Part shown: piece after piece, positions 1 to 4,736 of the stretch
Layout: each line of letters opens with the position of its first letter
Numbering within the stretch: position 1 is the stretch's first letter
DNA from: Desulfobulbaceae bacterium
GTDB lineage: Bacteria; Desulfobacterota; Desulfobulbia; Desulfobulbales; Desulfurivibrionaceae
NCBI GenBank assembly: GCA_003557565.1
Contig: PWOG01000334.1
Location: 1 to 5,565 of the forward strand
Direction of reading: 5' to 3'
DNA: 5,565 nucleotides
Program-made: the position numbers and the translations under genes
The notes under the pieces: generated by a model
The model's input: only the letters and a program-made list of their open reading frames with translations
Told to the model about the DNA's origin: nothing
The model's database searches: none

Positions 1-1331
1 AGATCAAAAACCCCGTGGTGGGTGGGTCCGTCATCGCCCACCACGCCGCCCCGGTCAACTCCGAAAACCACCGGCAGCTCGGGCAGGCAGACATCGTGGA
101 TCACCTGATCAAAGGCCCGCTGGAGAAAGGTGGAATAAACCGCCACCACCGGCCGCAGGCCTTCGCAGGCCAGGCCGGCGGCAAACGTTGCCGCGTGCTG
201 CTCGGCAATACCGACATCAAAGAAACGGTCGGGAAACTCTTCGGCGAACCGGTCCAGGCCGGTGCCCGACGGCATGGCGGCGGTGATCGCGCAGATCCTG
301 GGATCCTGGTTGGCCATTTCCACCAGGGTATCGCCAAACACTTTGGTGTAGCTGGGAGGGGCTTTCCTGGTTTTGATTTGGCCGGTTGATACCTCAAAGG
401 GCCCGACGCCGTGGAAGTCTCCGGGACGTTCTTCGGCCGGGGCATAGCCCTTGCCCTTGGTGGTGATCACGTGGATCAGTACCGGTCCATGGCTGAAGTC
501 CCGGGCATTGCGCAGGGTGGTCAGCAGGGATTCCAGCCGGTGACCGGGGATCGGCCCGATATATTCAAATTTGAGAGCTTCAAAGAGCATTCCGGGGGTG
601 AAGAAGCCCTTGAGGCTCTCCTCGCTGCGTTTGAGCAGGTGCAGCACATTCTCCCCCATATTGAAATTTTTCAGCAGATGTTCCATCTCCTGCTTGATCT
701 TGACCATGGTCCGGCCGGTGAGCTTGCGGCTTAAGAAACTCGACAGGGCGCCGACATTGGGGGAGATGGACATTTCGTTGTCGTTGAGGATGACGATCAG
801 GTTCTTGCCCAGGTGTCCGGCCTGGTTAAGACCTTCAAAGGCCATGCCGCCGGTCATGGAACCGTCGCCGATCACTGCGATGGTCTTGTTATTGTCCCCT
901 TTCAGCTCGGTGCCCACCGCCATGCCCAGGGCAGCGGAGATGGAGGTGCTGCTGTGGCCGGTATCGAAGTGGTCGTATTCGCTTTCCTCGCGCTTGGGGA
1001 AGCCGCTGAGCCCCTGGTATTGACGCAGGGTGTGAAAACGCTGCTGACGGCCGGTGAGCAGTTTGTGGGCATAACACTGGTGACCCACATCCCAGATGAT
1101 TTTGTCTGCGGGAGTATTGAAGACATAGTGCAGGGCCACGGTCAATTCCACCACCCCGAGGCAGGGTGCCAGATGACCGCCGGTGCTGGCCACGGTATTG
1201 ATGATGGTCTGCCGCAGTTCGGCCGCCAGGTCGGGCAGTTTTTCCGCTTCCAGGCGGCGCAGATCAAAGGGAGACTCGATGTTGGGCAGCAGGCACTGCT
1301 GGGAGTTTAAATTAATACTCTGGTTGTTCAT
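1..1331 (-). CDS. dxs: 1-deoxy-D-xylulose-5-phosphate synthase, C-terminus beyond window
   Basis: This cytosolic thiamine-diphosphate (ThDP) enzyme joins pyruvate and glyceraldehyde 3-phosphate to give DXP, the entry step of the MEP isoprenoid pathway and a precursor for thiamine and pyridoxal. About 443 residues are present of a family length near 620-640; the end lies off the left edge. Visible by reading the reverse strand: TGGH with His53, VGHQ with His84, the ThDP/Mg motif GDGSMTGG (Asp156) through LNDNEMS (Asn185), the catalytic Glu377 in IAEQH, YSTFLQR (Tyr399, Arg405) and GDDGPTHHG (Asp434, His438). These align with E. coli His49, His80, Asp152, Asn181, Glu370, Tyr392, Arg398, Asp427 and His431. 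The ATG at 1331 is the only start possible after an in-frame upstream TGA, although no clear Shine-Dalgarno precedes it. It is the last visible gene of xseB-ispA-dxs. No frame break is seen. Confidence 0.97.
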   Translation of the reverse strand, partial: MNNQSINLNSQQCLLPNIESPFDLRRLEAEKLPDLAAELRQTIINTVASTGGHLAPCLGVVELTVALHYVFNTPADKIIWDVGHQCYAHKLLTGRQQRFHTLRQYQGLSGFPKREESEYDHFDTGHSSTSISAALGMAVGTELKGDNNKTIAVIGDGSMTGGMAFEGLNQAGHLGKNLIVILNDNEMSISPNVGALSSFLSRKLTGRTMVKIKQEMEHLLKNFNMGENVLHLLKRSEESLKGFFTPGMLFEALKFEYIGPIPGHRLESLLTTLRNARDFSHGPVLIHVITTKGKGYAPAEERPGDFHGVGPFEVSTGQIKTRKAPPSYTKVFGDTLVEMANQDPRICAITAAMPSGTGLDRFAEEFPDRFFDVGIAEQHAATFAAGLACEGLRPVVAVYSTFLQRAFDQVIHDVCLPELPVVFGVDRGGVVGDDGPTHHGVFD

Positions 1332-1378
1332 GGCAAAACCATTACCGTTTGTATTGTTTCAGGATGACCAAAATAGGA

Positions 1379-1410
1379 CAAGAGTAACCGATCCGGGTCA
1401 ATTACTCTTG
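1379..1410. promoter_or_regulatory. Perfect 9-bp inverted repeat in the dxs leader
   Basis: CAAGAGTAA at 1379-1387 and TTACTCTTG at 1402-1410 are perfect inverted copies separated by 14 nt. The loop holds a smaller CCG-ATC-CGG pairing at 1388-1396. The repeat lies 48 nt upstream of the dxs start, in the 106-nt gap after ispA. It could be an RNA stem-loop in the transcript ahead of dxs (attenuation, processing or mRNA stability) or a symmetrical protein-binding site. It is AT-rich and has no adjacent run of U on the minus strand, so it is not a typical intrinsic terminator. The repeat is seen directly; its role is unknown. Confidence 0.4.
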
Positions 1411-1417
1411 GATTTTG

Positions 1418-1433
1418 TGTAAGCGATCACAGG
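1418..1433 (+). repeat. Solo copy of the intergenic repeat end
   Basis: The 16-nt string TGTAAGCGATCACAGG is identical to 3928-3943, the left end of the larger palindromic element after xerC. Here it stands alone, four nucleotides past the ispA stop codon. No matching core or opposite end is visible in the adjacent 106-nt gap. It may be a remnant, a solo end or a separately used site. Chance identity of 16 nt between two short intergenic gaps is unlikely. Confidence 0.5.
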
Positions 1434-1437
1434 TTGA

Positions 1438-2334
1438 TCAATTCTTGCGAGTGGCAATATAGCGGGCCAGTTCCCGCAAGGGTTCAGCGTGCTGATCGAA
1501 AATTTCCAGGGCCGCGATGGCCGCCGACACCGCCTCGTCGGCCTGGCGCCGGGTTTCGTCCAGGCCCAGCAGGGCGGGGTAGGTGGCCTTGCCCCGGGCG
1601 GTGTCGCTGCCGGCGGCCTTGCCCAGGGTGGCGGCATCCCCGGTGACGTTGAGCAGGTCGTCGATGATCTGGAAGGCCAGGCCGATCTGCTCCCCGTAGC
1701 GGGTCAGGGCCTCGTACTGTCGTCCGTCGGCGCCGCCGCCGATGGCCCCGCTCTGCACTGCGGCGGTGATCAGGGCTCCGGTTTTACAGCGGTGGATCAG
1801 GCGCAGCTGGTTTAAACCGTTTTGCTCCCCGCGCCCTTCAGCCTGGATATCCAGTACCTGGCCGCCCACCATGCCCGCCGGTCCCACGGCGGTGGCCAGG
1901 TTGTGGACCAGGCGCAACTGTTCTTGGGCACTGATGTTGCCTCCCGCCAAAGGCCGGGACAGCAGTTCAAAGGCGAAGCTGAGCAGGCCGTCACCGGCCA
2001 GAATCGCCGCTGCCTCGCCGAATTTTTTATGACAGGTGGGCATGCCCCGGCGCAGGTCGTCATCATCCATGGCCGGCAGGTCATCATGGATCAGGGAGTA
2101 GGTATGGATACATTCCAGGGCCGCCGCCACGGGCAGCAGGGGCCGGGAATCCGCCGGCAGGGCTTCGGCGGCGGCCAGACACAAAATGGGCCGGATCCGC
2201 TTGCCGCCGGCCAGCAGGCTGTAGCGCATGGCTTCCACATGGCCGGCCAGCGGTCCCTTGGTGGCGGGCAAGAGCTCGTCAAGGGCCTGCTCCACTTCCT
2301 GTCGCCGGTTGTTCAGGTATTGCTTGATATCCAT
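1438..2334 (-). CDS. ispA: (2E,6E)-farnesyl diphosphate synthase
   Basis: This 298-residue cytosolic prenyltransferase builds farnesyl diphosphate from isopentenyl and dimethylallyl or geranyl diphosphate, feeding quinone, undecaprenol and other isoprenoid synthesis. Visible motifs in order: GGKRIRP (residues 43-49), the first Asp-rich motif DDLPAMD (84-90) with the two-residue insertion typical of bacterial FPP synthases, Tyr79 five residues before it (a chain-length position), GGQVLD (157-162), KTG (184-186), and the second metal motif DDLLN (225-229). Asn replaces the last Asp of DDxxD; from family knowledge this is common in delta-proteobacterial members and not a sign of inactivation. 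The ATG at 2334 has an AGGGG Shine-Dalgarno at 2343-2347, 8 nt away. It lies 50 nt after xseB and 106 nt before dxs. A geranylgeranyl product cannot be excluded by sequence alone, but the FPP pattern fits best. Confidence 0.95.
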   Translation of the reverse strand: MDIKQYLNNRRQEVEQALDELLPATKGPLAGHVEAMRYSLLAGGKRIRPILCLAAAEALPADSRPLLPVAAALECIHTYSLIHDDLPAMDDDDLRRGMPTCHKKFGEAAAILAGDGLLSFAFELLSRPLAGGNISAQEQLRLVHNLATAVGPAGMVGGQVLDIQAEGRGEQNGLNQLRLIHRCKTGALITAAVQSGAIGGGADGRQYEALTRYGEQIGLAFQIIDDLLNVTGDAATLGKAAGSDTARGKATYPALLGLDETRRQADEAVSAAIAALEIFDQHAEPLRELARYIATRKN

Positions 2335-2384
2335 GGTACGCGCCCCTGGGGATTGGGTAAAGTTTGGCGGGTCTAAGGGTGGGG

Positions 2385-2615
2385 TCAGTCTTCTTCGGCG
2401 TCGCTGAATGGTTCGGCCACGACCTCACCGTTTTTTTGCAGCAGGATTTCCACTTTTTTTTCCGCCTCATCCAGGGTCTTGCGGCAGAATGCGGTGAGCC
2501 TGATACCCTCATCGAATTTTTTCAGGGACTGCTCCAGGCTCAATTCCCCTTCCTCCAGTTCCCGGGTGATCTTTTCCAGCCGAGCCATGGCATCTTCGAA
2601 ATTCTGTTTTGCCAT
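2385..2615 (-). CDS. xseB: Exodeoxyribonuclease VII small subunit
   Basis: XseB is the small, largely helical subunit of exonuclease VII. Several copies bind one XseA to degrade single-stranded DNA into acid-insoluble oligonucleotides. The 76-residue product matches the family length (80 in E. coli) and shows its typical pattern: an N-terminal FEDAMARLEKI segment, then ELEEGELSLEQSLKKFDEGI, then a basic-acidic helix with LDEAEKKVEIL and a short acidic tail. The ATG at 2615 has a GGGAG Shine-Dalgarno at 2624-2628, 8 nt upstream. It is the first gene of the minus-strand group and is followed by ispA, the usual partner order. xseA is not in the window. Two A-homopolymers on the coding strand (A8 at 2454-2461, A7 at 2431-2437) lie near the C-terminal end. 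Confidence 0.95.
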   Translation of the reverse strand: MAKQNFEDAMARLEKITRELEEGELSLEQSLKKFDEGIRLTAFCRKTLDEAEKKVEILLQKNGEVVAEPFSDAEED

Positions 2616-2623
2616 TGTCGCAA

Positions 2624-2628
2624 CTCCC
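2624..2628 (-). promoter_or_regulatory. Ribosome binding site of xseB
   Basis: GGGAG on the minus strand, 8 nt from the xseB ATG. It supports that start over alternatives. Confidence 0.6.
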
Positions 2629-2671
2629 GTGGTATGTCAGCCGGGCGTGACCGCCGCGACTTGTATTACAG

Positions 2672-2779
2672 GTAAACGAACAGTCGCGTCTCAGATGCGG
2701 GTGATCAGCCAAGCTTACGTACATGGGGTGCGCGGCGCTTGGCTGCAAGACCTCATCCGGGGCACAGCTGAACTTTTAC
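2672..2779 (+). repeat. Structured palindromic intergenic element, copy A
   Basis: This is a 108-nt element in the 323-nt divergent spacer between xseB and xerC. The ends are GTAAACGAACAG (2672-2683) and CTGAACTTTTAC (2768-2779), which pair at 9 of 12 positions. Inside are a small hairpin (CGCGTC 2685-2690 with GATGCG 2694-2699, one G-T wobble, 3-nt loop) and a perfect 9-bp hairpin (CAGCCAAGC 2706-2714 with GCTTGGCTG 2737-2745). The core GATCAGCCAAGCTTACGTAC at 2703-2722 matches copy B at 15 of 20 positions. It starts 31 nt from the left end here and 32 nt in copy B. No convincing open reading frame fills it. It could be a MITE-like element, a REP-like palindrome or an RNA motif in the xseB leader. 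The repeat structure is seen; the class is inference. Confidence 0.55.
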
Positions 2780-2938
2780 AGACCGTTAAATCAACACTTT
2801 CTTGGCCCTGGTGAATGGTTACTATTACATCAGATTGATGAAAAGTACCATTATTGACAGCAAACTCGCAACATACAACGAAATACCGCCCTCGGGCAAT
2901 CTCTTTCCAAAAAAATCGGCCTGTGGTAGGTTCTATTG
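2780..2938 (+). promoter_or_regulatory. xerC leader region, promoter not resolved
   Basis: This AT-richer stretch sits between repeat copy A and xerC and probably holds the xerC promoter. A consensus TTGACA occurs at 2854-2859, but no good -10 hexamer is found 16-18 nt downstream, so I do not assign a promoter. GGTAGG at 2925-2930 is a plausible Shine-Dalgarno, 8 nt before the ATG at 2939. Nothing resembling a gene, tRNA or other known RNA is seen. Confidence 0.35.
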
Positions 2939-3910
2939 ATGATGAGTGACCGTGTCGGTGAGCATATTGAAGGATTTTTGCAGTGGCTCCGGGTGGAGAA
3001 GGGCTATTCCCCGCATACGGTGAGCAACTATCGGCGTGATCTTAATGAATTTATCGCCACCGACCGGGGTGGCGGACCCGTGGAGACGGTGGCGCAGCTG
3101 GATTCCCGGCGGGTGCGGGCCTTTGTGTACAGCCTCCACGGCCGCAACCGCAGTTCCTCGGTGGCCCGCAAGCTTTCCGCCCTGCGCAGTTTTTTTCGTT
3201 ACCTGCGGAAGAACGGGATTATTGACCACGACCCCGCCGCCGCCGTGGCCGCCCCCAAGGCCGAAGGTCACCTGCCCACGGTGCTCAGCGTGGACGAGAT
3301 CTTTTCCCTGCTGGAAATGCCCGGAGCCGCCGACACCTATGCCGCCCGGGACCGGGCGGTGCTGGAATTGCTTTATTCCACCGGCATGCGGGTGGCGGAG
3401 CTGGCGGCCCTGGATCTTGGTCAGGTCGATCTGGATCAAGGCATGGTCCGGGTCCGGGGCAAGGGTAACAAGGAGCGGCTGGTCCCCATGGGGGCGCCGG
3501 CCTGTGAAGCGGTGACCGCTTATCTGCCCCAGCGGGAAGTCCTGTTGCGGGCCGGTGGTCGGGAAGGCAGGGATGAAGATGAGGGCGGCGCCGGCAAAAA
3601 AAAAGTCGGGGGCAGCCGCCAGGGTGTTCAGGCGCTGTTTGTCAATGCCCGGGGCGGCAGGTTGACCACCCGCAGTATTGAACGGCTGGTGAAGATGTAT
3701 GCCGAGCGGGCTGGTATCGCCGCCCGGGTCAGCCCCCATGCCCTCCGGCACTCTTTTGCCACCCACCTGCTGGAGATGGGGGCGGACCTGCGCACCGTGC
3801 AGGAGCTGCTGGGGCATGCCAGCCTTTCCACCACCCAGAGATACACTCATCTCAACCTGGATCACCTGACGGCGGTGTATGATAAGTCCCACCCCCGGGC
3901 CCAGGGCTAG
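2939..3910 (+). CDS. xerC: Site-specific tyrosine recombinase XerC
   Basis: XerC acts with XerD at the chromosomal dif site to resolve chromosome dimers before cell division. The 323-residue product has the N-terminal SAM-like DNA-binding domain (about 8-95, with EKGYSPHTVSNYRRDL) and the C-terminal catalytic domain. The full catalytic set is visible: Arg151 (TGMRVAEL), Lys175 (GKGNKER), His267 and Arg270 (SPHALRHSFATH), His293 (LLGHASLSTTQ) and nucleophile Tyr302 (RYTHL). The VYDKSHPRA tail favours XerC over XerD. The ATG at 2939 is preferred (GGTAGG 8 nt upstream); a second ATG follows at 2942, and the frame is also open from a TTG at 2936. The product is longer than E. coli XerC (298) mainly through a charged Gly/Lys/Asp-rich insertion near residues 204-230, containing an A9 run at 3596-3604. 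The hslV-hslU genes follow, as in the known xerC-hslVU order. A sole Xer in this genome is possible but not testable here. Confidence 0.92.
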   Translation: MMSDRVGEHIEGFLQWLRVEKGYSPHTVSNYRRDLNEFIATDRGGGPVETVAQLDSRRVRAFVYSLHGRNRSSSVARKLSALRSFFRYLRKNGIIDHDPAAAVAAPKAEGHLPTVLSVDEIFSLLEMPGAADTYAARDRAVLELLYSTGMRVAELAALDLGQVDLDQGMVRVRGKGNKERLVPMGAPACEAVTAYLPQREVLLRAGGREGRDEDEGGAGKKKVGGSRQGVQALFVNARGGRLTTRSIERLVKMYAERAGIAARVSPHALRHSFATHLLEMGADLRTVQELLGHASLSTTQRYTHLNLDHLTAVYDKSHPRAQG

Positions 3911-3928
3911 GGTTGAAGGTCAATGTTT

Positions 3929-4039
3929 GTAAGCGATCACAGGGCACCGCCGAAAGCGGCGATCGGGCCGGCTCACGTACTGATGTGCGCATCGCCGGCG
4001 AGGCTCACCACAACCTGCTCCCACCCTGCGGGCGCTTAC
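3929..4039 (+). repeat. Structured palindromic intergenic element, copy B
   Basis: This is a 111-nt element starting 18 nt after the xerC stop, in the same orientation as copy A. The left end GTAAGCGATCACAG (3929-3942) pairs with CTGCGGGCGCTTAC (4026-4039) at 11 of 14 positions. A second candidate right end, CCGTGATCACTTGC at 4050-4063, also matches 11 of 14 and would give a 135-nt element. Inside are a hairpin CGCCG/CGGCG (3948-3952 with 3957-3961, loop AAAG) and a GCCGGC pair (3967-3972 with 3994-3999) enclosing the shared ACGTAC and TGCGC core. The paired arms differ from copy A but remain complementary. Similarity to A continues past the core (GGCT.CA..A.ACCT..TCC). Its role is unknown; a 3' end or processing element for xerC mRNA, or a mobile-type repeat, are options. 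Confidence 0.6.
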
Positions 4040-4169
4040 CATTTTGCCCCCGTGATCACTTGCCAATGTTTCTGCCTGTTAATGACATCTCGCTTACCGG
4101 ATAAGCCTTTGTGATTGGTTACATTTTTGCGAGCTTTTTTTAATGTAGAATAACTTAAGGAGCAATAAT
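4040..4169 (+). promoter_or_regulatory. hslV leader with half-repeats and inverted repeat
   Basis: This is the remaining spacer before hslV. It holds further partial copies of the repeat end (4050-4063, and CGCTTAC at 4091-4097 inside the small hairpin GCTTA-CCGGA-TAAGC at 4092-4106). It also holds an AT-rich inverted repeat, TACATT (4120-4125) with AATGTA (4142-4147), around a T7 run. A TAGAAT hexamer at 4146-4151 could be a -10 element, but no -35 sits at the right distance. AAGGAG at 4157-4162 is a strong Shine-Dalgarno, 7 nt before the hslV ATG, and fixes that start. No CIRCE operator and no clear sigma-32 promoter are seen. An hslVU promoter here is likely but not resolved. Confidence 0.4.
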
Positions 4170-4700
4170 ATGGGTGTACGTTCTACCACCGTGGTGGCGG
4201 TGAGACATCGGGATATGGTGGCCATGGCCGGCGACGGCCAGGTAACCATGGGCAGCGTGGTGATCAAGCATCAGGCCCGCAAGATCCGCCGCCTTTATCA
4301 CGGTCGGGTGATCACCGGGTTCGCCGGCGCCACCGCCGATGCCTTCACCCTTTTTGACAAACTGGAGCAGCAGTTGGAAAAATATGGGGGCAACCTGTTG
4401 CGGGCGTCGGTGGAACTGGCCAAGGAATGGCGTACCGACCGGATGTTGCGCCGGCTGGAAGCCATGATGGTGGCGGTGGATGCTGAACGTTCCCTGTTGC
4501 TCTCCGGCAACGGTGATGTGATTGAGCCCGATGACGGCATCCTGGCCATCGGCTCCGGCGGCCCGTACGCCCATGCCGCCGCCAAGGCCCTGGTGGCTCA
4601 CAGCGGCCTGGAGGCCCCGGAGATCTGCCGGTCGGCCATGGAGATCGCCGGCGGGCTCTGTATTTACACCAACGATTCCATTCACCTGGAAGTATTGTGA
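4170..4700 (+). CDS. hslV: ATP-dependent protease subunit HslV (ClpQ)
   Basis: HslV is the proteasome-like N-terminal-Thr peptidase. Two hexameric rings form the chamber that degrades proteins unfolded by HslU. The 176-residue product matches the family length. It starts MGVRS-TTVVAV, so the nucleophile Thr is residue 6 and a five-residue leader must be removed to expose it, unlike E. coli where only Met is lost. Also visible: GDGQVTMG with Asp22 (Asp17 in the mature protein), Lys38 (catalytic Lys33 equivalent) in ARKIRRL, GFAGATADAFTLFDKLE, EWRTDRMLRRLEA, and IGSGGPYA with Ser129. The start has a strong AAGGAG 7 nt upstream. It is followed 36 nt later by hslU, with which it is surely co-transcribed and co-functional. 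Confidence 0.97.
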   Translation: MGVRSTTVVAVRHRDMVAMAGDGQVTMGSVVIKHQARKIRRLYHGRVITGFAGATADAFTLFDKLEQQLEKYGGNLLRASVELAKEWRTDRMLRRLEAMMVAVDAERSLLLSGNGDVIEPDDGILAIGSGGPYAHAAAKALVAHSGLEAPEICRSAMEIAGGLCIYTNDSIHLEVL

Positions 4701-4736
4701 GGTGAGTGATAATATCCAATTTTACGAGGTATCAGC

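Noticed and set aside
225..229. Asn in the IspA DDLLN motif as a defect (residues 225-229 of the protein; about 1648-1662 in the window)
   Set aside because: From family knowledge DDxxN occurs in many functional delta-proteobacterial homologues, and all other motifs are intact.
1822..2376. Plus-strand frame of 184 codons opposite ispA
   Set aside because: It overlaps the conserved ispA motifs in antisense and has no recognisable domain or good ribosome binding site.
2854..2859. TTGACA as a xerC promoter -35 box
   Set aside because: No acceptable -10 hexamer lies 16-18 nt downstream (the best, TACAAC, is only 14 nt away), so a promoter is not supported.
2933..3892. Long minus-strand frame (319 codons) opposite xerC
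   Set aside because: It lies wholly antisense to xerC, whose catalytic residues are intact. The product is His/Gly/Gln-rich and looks like a GC-rich shadow frame, not a protein family.
3913..4114. Two overlapping 63-codon frames in the xerC-hslV spacer
   Set aside because: Both run through the palindromic repeat, overlap each other in different frames, and show no family features; the repeat explains the sequence better.
4129..4141. Intrinsic terminator at the T7 run before hslV
   Set aside because: No GC-rich stem directly precedes the T run, and it sits only about 30 nt before the hslV start.
4108..4169. Heat-shock control element (CIRCE or sigma-32 promoter) for hslVU
   Set aside because: Neither the CIRCE inverted repeat nor a CTTGAAA...CCCCAT-type promoter is visible.
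4155..4685. Minus-strand frame of 176 codons opposite hslV
   Set aside because: Antisense mirror of a clearly conserved gene, with a His/Gly-rich composition typical of shadow frames.
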